A DNA stretch of 17,169 nucleotides, from contig CANCKZ010000002.1 in the NCBI GenBank assembly GCA_947378695.1, positions 1 to 17,169 of the forward strand, in the 5' to 3' direction. Positions 6,520 to 13,670 of the stretch are shown in pieces. The notes beneath the pieces are model-generated. The model had not been told where the DNA came from. It searched no databases and saw nothing but the letters and a program-made list of their open reading frames with translations. This DNA comes from Rickettsiales bacterium (GTDB taxonomy: Bacteria; Pseudomonadota; Alphaproteobacteria; Rickettsiales; Deianiraeaceae). Within the stretch, counting starts at the first letter, position 1; every line of letters starts with the position of its first letter. The translations under genes and the position numbers were made by a program.

Positions 6520-8164
6520 TTGCCTCCATTTCTTTCAAAATTTTCTGCTTTTCTTTGTGAAGGAAGAGGATTTTTTCGAAATTTTGCCTGTTATTTGCAA
6601 TTTCTTCGTCAATGTCGTCTAGCAACAGGGAGTTATACAAAAGCTTGTAGTAAGAAGGGATTTGGGCGGTTTCAAGTTCTGGAACAAGGTTGTTTGAGAG
6701 GATTTCCTCCATGGTTTTGTCCTCGGATAGGTCCTCGCCTGCGAAGATTTTCTCCACCAAAGCACAGATTTCCGGATTTTTAAACTTCATTTCTGCGTCA
6801 TCGCCTTCAATTGCGTTGAAATTTTGGTATAAAAATGCAAGTGCCGTTGCCTCATTTCGTGGAAATTTCTCGCTTTCTGTGTGAACTTCAATCACTTTTT
6901 TCTGTTTTTTGATGAATTTTGACTGGTAAATTTTGTTTTTGAAGTAGTTATCGTAGTGCGTTTGCACGGTTTTTGAAGGATTTTTCCCCAAAATCGCCTT
7001 AATATGCCCTTCAAGTTTCACCATTGCCATCGGGTTTTGAAAATCTAGCCCGAAAGTCCACAAATTCCACGCATGTTCGTGCAATAAAACCCGCTTTTCA
7101 GTGCTGGATTTCAACGATCCCGTGCCATTTTTGAGCAAAAACTCATCGGGATCCTTCTCGCCATCAAGCACGATGAAGCTGAAAGTTTTTTCCGCATTTG
7201 CAATTTCAAATAGCATCTCAATCACTTTTTTTTGCGAAAGAATGCCGGCGTTGTCGGAATCAAGACAGAAGGAGATTTCCTCAAAACGGGACGAAAGTGC
7301 GGCAAGGTGATCCTTCGTAAAGGCAGTCCCCATCTGGGCTACGGTGTTTTTTATGCCATCTTTGTGAAAGGCGATGACATCCATAAAACCCTCGCAAACT
7401 ATCGCAAATTTTTCCTTCGATTTCCTTGCATTGTGGAAATTATAAAGCACTTGCGACTTCTTGAAAAGCTCGGTTTCTGGGGAATTCACATATTTCGCCG
7501 TGTCCTTTTCGCCGTTGAAAATTCGCCCGGAAAAGCCAATCACAACGCCGGAATGCGACAAAATTGGGAAAATTATGCGGTTGTGGAAGCGGTCAAGCAT
7601 GCCATAGTTTGTTTTGATGCAAAGCCCGGATTTCTCAATCTCCGCCTCGGTAAAATGCTTTTGCAAGTCCTTGAAAAGCGACGATTTTTCCACCCCTCCA
7701 CCACCACAGAGTCCAATTTTGAACTCGGCAATTGTTTCGCTTGAAATATTTCTTGCCTGTAAATATCGCATTGCGTTTGGGTTATTTTGAAGATTTTTCC
7801 GCATAAATTCCATTGCGTGTTCTAAGATATCCAAAGATTTCCTAATCGCAGCAGTTTTTTCCGCAGATTGCACCGTTTGCTGTGGCATTTCAACGCCCGC
7901 ATAAAGGCAAAGTTCTTTGAGAGCATCAGGAAATGTCATTGAAAGGTGTTCCTGAATGAAGGAAATGGCATCGCCCGAAGCGTTGCAACCGAAGCAGTGA
8001 TAGGCTCCACGGTTGTCGTCTATGTTAAAAGACGGAGTTTTTTCCCCGTGAAATGGACACAAAGCAAGGTAAGTTCCGCCTTTTTTGGTCACTTTTATAT
8101 AGCGACCAAGCAGTTGCGAAAGGGTTATTTTACTTTTCAGTTCACGAATAAAATACTCGTTCAT
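6497..8164 (-). CDS. dnaG: DNA primase DnaG
   Basis: Primase makes the RNA primers for DNA replication. The 555 residues show the CHC2 zinc finger (Cys36, His39, Cys57, Cys60 in CPFH and CFGC), the RNA-polymerase basic core (RFHNRIIFPI 191-200, GFSGR 209-213, KYVNSPET 223-230) and the Toprim fold (EGFMD 257-261 and DSDNAG 301-306, supplying the metal-binding Glu and Asp-x-Asp). A C-terminal region of about 150 residues for binding the DnaB helicase follows, shorter than in many alphaproteobacteria. The start lies 3 bp after the psd stop, so the two are co-transcribed and probably translationally coupled. rpoD, the usual neighbour downstream of dnaG, is absent; instead the gene runs into the convergent SemiSWEET gene, overlapping by 23 bp. 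Confidence 0.97.
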   Translation of the reverse strand: MNEYFIRELKSKITLSQLLGRYIKVTKKGGTYLALCPFHGEKTPSFNIDDNRGAYHCFGCNASGDAISFIQEHLSMTFPDALKELCLYAGVEMPQQTVQSAEKTAAIRKSLDILEHAMEFMRKNLQNNPNAMRYLQARNISSETIAEFKIGLCGGGGVEKSSLFKDLQKHFTEAEIEKSGLCIKTNYGMLDRFHNRIIFPILSHSGVVIGFSGRIFNGEKDTAKYVNSPETELFKKSQVLYNFHNARKSKEKFAIVCEGFMDVIAFHKDGIKNTVAQMGTAFTKDHLAALSSRFEEISFCLDSDNAGILSQKKVIEMLFEIANAEKTFSFIVLDGEKDPDEFLLKNGTGSLKSSTEKRVLLHEHAWNLWTFGLDFQNPMAMVKLEGHIKAILGKNPSKTVQTHYDNYFKNKIYQSKFIKKQKKVIEVHTESEKFPRNEATALAFLYQNFNAIEGDDAEMKFKNPEICALVEKIFAGEDLSEDKTMEEILSNNLVPELETAQIPSYYKLLYNSLLLDDIDEEIANNRQNFEKILFLHKEKQKILKEMEAIKAFLFP

Positions 8165-8167
8165 TGA

Positions 8168-8917
8168 TTATTTTGAAGCAATAATTGTTTCGCCGCCAAC
8201 CATTGTTTGACCAAGCAAAACCGCTACTTTGTAGTTCTGTGGAACGAAAATGTCGACTCTTGAACCAAAACGGATAATTCCGTAGCGTTCGCCTCGCTGA
8301 TAGCTTGCACCTTGGGTTGCGTATGATACAATTCTGCGAGCAATCAGCCCTGCAATTTGTGTTACTGCAAAAATTTCGCCATCTTCGTTTTTCAACATCA
8401 AAACATTGCGTTCGTTTTCTTTGCTAGATTTATCAATCGAAGCGTTCAAAAATTTCCCCGGAACATAGCAAGCCTTTTCAATAGTTGCCTTTGCTGGAAT
8501 TCTGTTCACATGAACATTGAAGACATTTAGGAAGATTGAGACTCTTGTGAATTTTTCATCAGAGGTGTAGCCAAGTTCTTCCGGAAGGCTTTCGTTTTCG
8601 GTAATGCCTGTTATTGTGCCATCAGCAGGGGAGACAAAAACGCCGGCTTGTTGTGGAATTGAACGCTCGGGGTCTCTGAAAAAACACACGCACCAAACTG
8701 TTATTACAAGGAAAATATTTCCAAGAAATGTTGTTAGAGAATACGCAAAAAGCGTTAGAATTATTCCAATTAATATGAAAATGTGCCCCTCTTTGTGAGT
8801 ATTGCGAACGCCGTCCAGCACAAACATCACAGAACCGCTTAGAAGTTTTTTAATAACCGCCAAAACACCCTCGGTTTCCTTTGCGGGTTGAATTTGAGAC
8901 GAACCGTTTTCAGACAT
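8168..8917 (-). CDS. psd: Phosphatidylserine decarboxylase proenzyme (short form)
   Basis: Psd converts phosphatidylserine to phosphatidylethanolamine in the inner membrane. The 249-residue proenzyme has two membrane segments (about 45-63 and 65-80), FFRDPERSIP (79-88), VSPADGTI (95-102), FNVHVNR (133-139) and the self-cleavage site FGSR. In FGSR, Ser219 after Gly218 becomes the pyruvoyl group, splitting the chain into a large beta and a small alpha subunit. The frame is open up to 8986, but a consensus promoter at 8968-8940 lies inside that extension, so the ATG at 8917 is the real start. The N-terminal tail of about 40 residues before the membrane segments is longer than in some short-form enzymes. 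pssA, which makes the substrate and usually sits next to psd, is not here; dnaG follows 3 bp downstream instead. Confidence 0.95.
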   Translation of the reverse strand: MSENGSSQIQPAKETEGVLAVIKKLLSGSVMFVLDGVRNTHKEGHIFILIGIILTLFAYSLTTFLGNIFLVITVWCVCFFRDPERSIPQQAGVFVSPADGTITGITENESLPEELGYTSDEKFTRVSIFLNVFNVHVNRIPAKATIEKACYVPGKFLNASIDKSSKENERNVLMLKNEDGEIFAVTQIAGLIARRIVSYATQGASYQRGERYGIIRFGSRVDIFVPQNYKVAVLLGQTMVGGETIIASK

Positions 8918-8939
8918 AAATACAGATAAATTACACGAA

Positions 8940-8968
8940 ATTATAATAATGAGAAATTTAGTTGTCAA
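8940..8968 (-). promoter_or_regulatory. Consensus sigma-70 type promoter of psd-dnaG
   Basis: On the minus strand, CTTGACA (-35 TTGACA at 8968-8963) is followed by exactly 17 bp and a perfect TATAAT (8945-8940). Transcription should begin about 15 bp before the psd ATG at 8917. Both hexamers match the consensus at every base. This also settles the psd start codon. Confidence 0.88.
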
Positions 8969-9164
8969 GATTTTTGATTTTTCCAAAAATCACGCTTCCA
9001 CACTGTTTTTTGTTTATGCTATATTATATATAGTGCAATATTTTTTCGTCAATTTTTTCGCCCATGCAAGTTTTGAAACTATTTTTTTATTTTTTTTCCC
9101 ATTTTTTGTATCACCGTATTAGTACATTATAACAAAATGAGCGATAACCCGCCAAAACTCCCAT

Positions 9165-9190
9165 CAAAATAAATTGCCAAAATAAATTGC
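9165..9190 (+). repeat. 13-bp perfect tandem repeat upstream of dxs
   Basis: CAAAATAAATTGC occurs twice back to back (9165-9177 and 9178-9190). The end of the second copy supplies the start of the predicted dxs -35 box (TTGCTT, 9187-9192), and the first copy carries a similar TTGCCA 13 bp upstream. It may be a duplicated operator or simply a local duplication. Confidence 0.8.
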
Positions 9191-9215
9191 TTTTTGTTTT
9201 TTGCGATATTATTAC
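9187..9215 (+). promoter_or_regulatory. Probable dxs promoter
   Basis: TTGCTT (9187-9192), a 17-bp spacer and TATTAC (9210-9215) lie 37 bp before the dxs ATG. Each hexamer matches the consensus at 4 of 6 bases, so this is a candidate only. Confidence 0.4.
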
Positions 9216-9252
9216 CCCTTCAAACAAAAATGGTATTGAACAAAACGGCAAA

Positions 9253-11064
9253 ATGCTTAACGACATTAACCCAGAAAATTTAGCGAAACTATCTAAGCTT
9301 GAACTTGAACGCCTTTGCGATGAAGTTCGCCGTTTCATTATTGAGGAAGTCTCCAAAACTGGTGGGCATTTGGGTGCAAGCCTTGGCGTTGTTGAACTTA
9401 CGGTTGCCTTGCACTATTGTTTCAGGTCACCAACTGATGCCATTATTTGGGATATTGGTCACCAAAGTTACGCACACAAAGTTCTGACAGGCAGGATAAA
9501 AGACTTCCACACAATTCGCTCTTTCAATGGACTTTCCGGCTTCACGAACCCAAAAGAATCAATCCACGATCACTTCTTCGCAGGGCACAGCTCAACCTCC
9601 GTTTCACTTGGCGTTGGAATGTCTTGTGCTAACAAGCTTCAAAACAACGAAAACTTTACTGTTTCAATAATTGGCGATGGTGCAATTTCCGCAGGCATGG
9701 TTTTTGAGGCTATGAACAATATTGACCACGCCACAAAAAGGTTTATAACAATTTTGAACGATAACGATATGTCAATTTCCCCGCCAACTGGGGCAATAAG
9801 TCGCTATCTTCCAAAACTTTACATGAGCAACGGCTATCAAAGCATAAAGGCAGTCAGCAAAAAGCTTCTTTCAAACTTCCCGCAGAAATTCTTTGAGCTA
9901 TGCTCGCAAACTCACAAAGCGTTTAAGGGAATTGTTGTTGGCGGGAATTTCTTTGAAGAATTGGGCTATGAATATATTGGACCAATTGATGGTCACGATG
10001 TTAAAACCCTTGTGGAGATTCTGGAAATCATCAAAAAGAACGCAAAAAAACCCGTCCTTTTGCATGTTATAACCAAAAAAGGCAAAGGATATTCACACGC
10101 CGAAAACGCCGATGATAAATATCACGGAGTTCGCCCATTCAATGTTGAAACCGGCAGTCAGTCAAGTTCAAAAGGCATTTCTTTGAGTCGATACGTTTCA
10201 AACCACCTTGTTGAAATGGCGAAACTTGATGGGGAAATTACTGCTATCACACCTGCTATGAAACAAGGTTCGGCATTGGAAAACTTCGCAAACGCATTTC
10301 CAAATCGCTTTTTTGATGTTGGAATTGCCGAACAACACGCAGTGACATTTTCCGCCGGGCAAGCAAAAGCAGGCTTAAAACCCTTTTGTTTTATATATTC
10401 CACCTTTTTGCAAAGAGCCTACGACCAAATAATTCACGATGTCGCCCTTCAAGAACTTCCCGTGCGTTTTATTATTGACAGATCTGGTCTGACAGGCGAA
10501 GATGGTCCTACTCACCACGGAATTTTTGATGTCGCCTTTTTGCGAATTATTCCAAATGTTGAAATTTGTAACACATTTTTGAAGCAAAGCGTTGATTGTG
10601 CAATGCGATATTCGCTTAACTCCACAAAGCCACTTTTCATTCGCATTCCAAAAGAAAATTTGCCCGAGAATTTGCCTGAGAATATCAACGATACCATGCA
10701 AAAAGTTCAATATACACCACATAAATTGACGGTTATTCAGCAAAGAAATAGTAACAAACTGTTGATAACCTCCGGCAGAATGATTGAACTTGCCCTGCAA
10801 ATGGAGAAATTTCGGGACTACACAATTATTGACCCATTCTTCTTCAAACCGCTAGATTCAGCAATCCTCAAACACATTAATGAGGCGAAAACCGTTGAAA
10901 TCTGGGACGAAAATTCCACTGGTGGAATGGCGTCAATTATTATTGAAGAGTGCGTGAAAAACCAAATTTCCACGGCAAACATTGAAGTTAAGACAATCCC
11001 CGACACATTCATTTCCCACGGCAAGAACTCGATTTTGCTTCAACAAGAATGTTTTTTTAAATAA
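9253..11064 (+). CDS. dxs: 1-deoxy-D-xylulose-5-phosphate synthase
   Basis: Dxs condenses pyruvate and glyceraldehyde 3-phosphate with thiamine diphosphate, the first step of the MEP pathway to isoprenoids; the product also feeds thiamine and pyridoxal synthesis. The 603 residues show KTGGHLGASLG (35-45, with a conserved active-site His), WDIGHQSYAHK (66-76), the TPP-binding GDGAISAG (141-148) through ILNDNDMSIS (167-176), GIAEQHAVT with the catalytic Glu, and DRSGLTGEDGPTHHG with a substrate-site His. It is slightly shorter than many alphaproteobacterial homologues (about 630-640) but complete. I chose the ATG at 9253 because MLNDINPENLAKLSKLELE fits the family start; the longer TTG start at 9187 overlaps the predicted promoter. 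rpsB follows after 66 bp with its own promoter. Confidence 0.97.
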   Translation: MLNDINPENLAKLSKLELERLCDEVRRFIIEEVSKTGGHLGASLGVVELTVALHYCFRSPTDAIIWDIGHQSYAHKVLTGRIKDFHTIRSFNGLSGFTNPKESIHDHFFAGHSSTSVSLGVGMSCANKLQNNENFTVSIIGDGAISAGMVFEAMNNIDHATKRFITILNDNDMSISPPTGAISRYLPKLYMSNGYQSIKAVSKKLLSNFPQKFFELCSQTHKAFKGIVVGGNFFEELGYEYIGPIDGHDVKTLVEILEIIKKNAKKPVLLHVITKKGKGYSHAENADDKYHGVRPFNVETGSQSSSKGISLSRYVSNHLVEMAKLDGEITAITPAMKQGSALENFANAFPNRFFDVGIAEQHAVTFSAGQAKAGLKPFCFIYSTFLQRAYDQIIHDVALQELPVRFIIDRSGLTGEDGPTHHGIFDVAFLRIIPNVEICNTFLKQSVDCAMRYSLNSTKPLFIRIPKENLPENLPENINDTMQKVQYTPHKLTVIQQRNSNKLLITSGRMIELALQMEKFRDYTIIDPFFFKPLDSAILKHINEAKTVEIWDENSTGGMASIIIEECVKNQISTANIEVKTIPDTFISHGKNSILLQQECFFK

Positions 11065-11092
11065 AATGAAAAAATTCTTGCAAAATAAAAAC

Positions 11093-11121
11093 TTGCCTTT
11101 AATTGGATTATAAAATTATAT
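11093..11121 (+). promoter_or_regulatory. Probable rpsB-gcvPB promoter
   Basis: CTTGCCT (TTGCCT at 11093-11098), 17 bp and TTATAT (11116-11121) lie between dxs and rpsB. The predicted transcript start is only a few bases before the ATG at 11131, so the message would be nearly leaderless. A TATAAA at 11109-11114 has no well-placed -35 partner. Confidence 0.45.
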
Positions 11122-11130
11122 TTGAGATAA

Positions 11131-11886
11131 ATGGCAAAACAAGAACATAGTTCAGCTTTTGAAATAAAAGACCTTTTTGATGCCTCCGTGCATTATGGCC
11201 ACAAAACACAGTTTTGGAACCCTAAAATGAAACCGTATATCTACGGCGAATCAGAGGGAATTTACATAATTGACCTTATCAAAACATACCACAACCTAAA
11301 CCGTGCTCTTTCTGAACTTTACCACCTTGGAAGACAAAACAAAAAAGTCCTTTTTGTTGGAACAAAACCACAGTGTTCAAAGCTTGTGAAAAAATACGCA
11401 ATCGAATGTGGTCAATATTACATCAACCACAGATGGCTTGGCGGAACTCTTACAAACTGGAAAACAATTTTCTCTTCAATTAAAACTCTTGAAGATTACG
11501 AAAAGAAAATCCGTGAAGATTCATTGAAATACACAAAAAACGAGCTTATCGGCATGACGCGCAACATGGAGAAACTCGAAAAAAACATCGGTGGTATTCG
11601 TCAATTGAACGGAAAACCTGACGCTATCTTTGTAATTGACGCTCAACACGAGCAAATCGCTATCAAAGAAGCAAACAGAATGGGCATTCGCACAATTGCC
11701 GTTGTTGATACAAACACAGATCCTGCCGGCGTTGACCTTGTAATCCCCGGTAACGATGACTCAACAAAAGCATCAGACCTATACCTTCGCCTTGCATCAG
11801 AAGCAATTTTGAAAGGTATTCAAGATGGCATGAAAGCAACAGGTGTTGATATTTCAACTTATGTAAAAAAACCTATTAACAACTAA
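11131..11886 (+). CDS. rpsB: Small ribosomal subunit protein uS2
   Basis: uS2 binds the head-body junction of the 30S subunit and is needed to recruit bS1. The 251 residues are full length. Recognisable blocks are DLFDASVHYGHKTQFWNPKM (15-34), YIIDLIKT (45-52), VLFVGTKPQ (73-81), INHRWLGGTLTNWKTI (98-113) and IAVVDTNTDPAGVDLVIPGN near the C-terminus. The highly conserved partner tsf (elongation factor Ts), which almost always follows rpsB, is missing; gcvPB starts 11 bp after the rpsB stop instead. Only a weak GAG precedes the ATG. Confidence 0.97.
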   Translation: MAKQEHSSAFEIKDLFDASVHYGHKTQFWNPKMKPYIYGESEGIYIIDLIKTYHNLNRALSELYHLGRQNKKVLFVGTKPQCSKLVKKYAIECGQYYINHRWLGGTLTNWKTIFSSIKTLEDYEKKIREDSLKYTKNELIGMTRNMEKLEKNIGGIRQLNGKPDAIFVIDAQHEQIAIKEANRMGIRTIAVVDTNTDPAGVDLVIPGNDDSTKASDLYLRLASEAILKGIQDGMKATGVDISTYVKKPINN

Positions 11887-11897
11887 TTATATAGTTT

Positions 11898-13385
11898 ATG
11901 TCCGCAATAACAATACCATTTGAAGAAAAAATTTCATTTGAATACAGTTTTGCGGACTTCCAAGGCGCAGACATTCGTGAACCTGAGCTGAAAAAAAACA
12001 AAATTGGTCAGGAAATTCGCAAAACTTGCGGACTTCCAACCATGACAGAACCTCAGGTTGTAAAACACTTTACACGCCTCTCCACACAGAATTACTCAAT
12101 TGATGCAAATTTCTACCCACTGGGTTCTTGCACAATGAAATACAATCCAAAATTGAACGAAAAAGTTGCAAGACTACCCGGCTTTGCAAATCTTCACCCA
12201 ATTCAGTCGGAAAAATCCACACAAGGTGCGTTAAGAATGATGAAAGTTCTTGAAAACTGGCTATCAGAATTAACAGGCTTGCCATCGGTAACGCTTACGC
12301 CTGCGGCTGGTGCTCACGGTGAATTTGCCGGCATTATGTGCATAAAAAAATATTTTGAAACTCAAAATCAGCCACAAAGAAAATATATTATCGTGCCTGA
12401 ATCTGCACACGGAACGAATCCTGCAACCGCTGCAATGTGCGGTTTTAATATAATATCCGTGCAAATTACAAGCGACGGCTTCACAAATCTTGAACAAGTT
12501 GAAGAGGCTATTGCAAAACATGGCGATCAAATTGCCGGAATGATGCTTACAAACCCAAGCACATGCGGTCTTTTTGAGAAAAATGTCAAAAAAATTGCCG
12601 ACCTTATCCACTCAGTTGGCGGAATGTTTTACTGTGACGGTGCGAATTTTAATGCCATTGTTGGGAAAATTAAACCCGCAGATTTTGGCGTAGATGTTAT
12701 GCACTTCAATCTGCACAAAACTTTTTCCACGCCTCACGGTGGTGGTGGTCCGGGATGTGGTCCAATCGCAGTGTGTGACGCACTTGCACCGCACTTGCCA
12801 ACGCCAAAAATCATCGAAAAAGACGGTGTTTTCAGTGTTATTTCGGAAGATCCTCTTGCTTTTGGCAAAATCAAAGGCTTTTATGGGCAATTTTTAGTTA
12901 TGGTTCGCGCATTGACTTACATGGTCTCAACTGGTGCTGATGGTCTTGTTGATGTTGCACAGGATTCCGTGCTATCCGCAAACTACATATATCATAAATT
13001 GAAAAACCACTATTTTGCACCATATTTTGACGCAAAATCCAACCCATTCTGCATGCACGAGTGCCTATTTTCCGATAAAATTCAGAAAGCAGCATCTGGT
13101 ATTTCCACGACAAATGTCGCAAAGTACCTGCTACAAAACGGTATTCACGCAATGACAACATTCTTCCCGCTTGTTGTGAGTGGCGCGATGTTGATTGAAC
13201 CAACCGAGACCGAATCCAAGGAAACTCTTGACGATTTCATTCGTGTTATGGTTGAAATCGCAGAAACTGCTAAGACAAATCCTGAGGAAGTCCTTTCGGC
13301 TCCACGCAATTTGTTTAGGAAAAAATGCGACGATGTTCTTGCCGCAAAAACACCAATTTTGTCATTCCAAGCGTTGCAAAACTAA
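11898..13385 (+). CDS. gcvPB: Glycine dehydrogenase (decarboxylating) subunit 2
   Basis: This is the PLP-binding half of the two-subunit P-protein of the glycine cleavage system, which takes CO2 from glycine and passes the aminomethyl group to the lipoyl arm of GcvH. The 495 residues contain FYPLGSCTMKYNP (72-84), LTPAAGAHGE (133-142), ESAHGTNPATA (168-178), YCDGANFNA (245-253) and HFNLHKTFSTPHGGGGPG (269-286), in which Lys274 is the PLP-binding lysine. It follows rpsB by 11 bp and is probably on the same message. The other parts of the system (gcvPA, gcvT, gcvH, lpd) are not in the window, although gcvPA normally sits directly upstream of gcvPB. The sequence looks intact, so the partner must be elsewhere if the enzyme works. 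Confidence 0.97.
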   Translation: MSAITIPFEEKISFEYSFADFQGADIREPELKKNKIGQEIRKTCGLPTMTEPQVVKHFTRLSTQNYSIDANFYPLGSCTMKYNPKLNEKVARLPGFANLHPIQSEKSTQGALRMMKVLENWLSELTGLPSVTLTPAAGAHGEFAGIMCIKKYFETQNQPQRKYIIVPESAHGTNPATAAMCGFNIISVQITSDGFTNLEQVEEAIAKHGDQIAGMMLTNPSTCGLFEKNVKKIADLIHSVGGMFYCDGANFNAIVGKIKPADFGVDVMHFNLHKTFSTPHGGGGPGCGPIAVCDALAPHLPTPKIIEKDGVFSVISEDPLAFGKIKGFYGQFLVMVRALTYMVSTGADGLVDVAQDSVLSANYIYHKLKNHYFAPYFDAKSNPFCMHECLFSDKIQKAASGISTTNVAKYLLQNGIHAMTTFFPLVVSGAMLIEPTETESKETLDDFIRVMVEIAETAKTNPEEVLSAPRNLFRKKCDDVLAAKTPILSFQALQN

Positions 13386-13670
13386 TTATTTCTGATATCT
13401 CACGCCAAGCTTTTGATAGCAAAGTTTTTGAAAATTTTGGCATGAGGTTTTTACCTAAAACACCTTGCAATTAAAGTAAAGTCTGAAAAACTCCACAAAA
13501 TAAGCTTTCACCAAAGACACTTCCGCATTACTTTTAGTTTTCACTCCAACCAGCTTTTACATCCAAATCCGCATTAATTTCAGCAACTCCACAAACCATT
13601 TTTCGCATATTTCACCACATCTCGCAACAAAACTTTTGCGCTCTTAAAAAATTCAGTGAATTGTGAAATT
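13386..13670. other. 285-bp gap with degenerate repeats between convergent gcvPB and amidase genes
   Basis: No intact gene is present. Similar blocks recur: AACTCCACAAA at 13489-13499 and 13585-13595, TCCGCATTA at 13522-13530 and 13568-13576, and AAGCTTT-like steps between them. The three blocks starting near 13490, 13542 and 13586 look like decayed copies of a unit of about 45-50 bp. On the minus strand, two of them read as related peptides (NADLDVKAGWSE and NAEVSLVKAYFVE), interrupted by stops. I see no strong terminator hairpin. It could be a gene remnant or an interspersed repeat family. Confidence 0.4.

Larger units (their letters stand above)
8918..9252. other. Divergent regulatory region between psd and dxs (335 bp, no gene)
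   Basis: This holds the psd promoter (8940-8968), a 15-mer shared with the other divergent region (8974-8988), an inverted repeat CTATAT-TAT-ATATAG (9019-9033), a T-rich tract (about 9081-9117), a 13-bp tandem repeat (9165-9190) and a probable dxs promoter (9187-9215). I see no convincing tRNA, riboswitch or small ORF. The dxs frame is open from a TTG at 9187, but that codon overlaps the predicted -35 box. Confidence 0.7.

Noticed and set aside
7232..7744. 170-residue plus-strand open frame
   Set aside because: It is antisense to the Toprim and polymerase core of dnaG, which is clearly the coding strand.
8918..8986. Longer psd start at 8986 adding 23 residues
   Set aside because: A perfect -35/-10 promoter lies within this stretch, so the message begins after it.
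9069..9117. AGTTTTGAAACT hairpin followed by T-rich DNA as an intrinsic terminator
   Set aside because: The stem is only 5 bp with a 2-base loop and no G+C-rich core, and no gene on the plus strand ends upstream of it.
9187..9252. Longer dxs start at TTG 9187
   Set aside because: The added residues do not resemble Dxs N-termini and the codon overlaps the predicted -35 box and tandem repeat.
13386..13670. CRISPR array or tRNA in the gap after gcvPB
   Set aside because: The repeats are degenerate, unevenly spaced and few, and no cloverleaf could be drawn.
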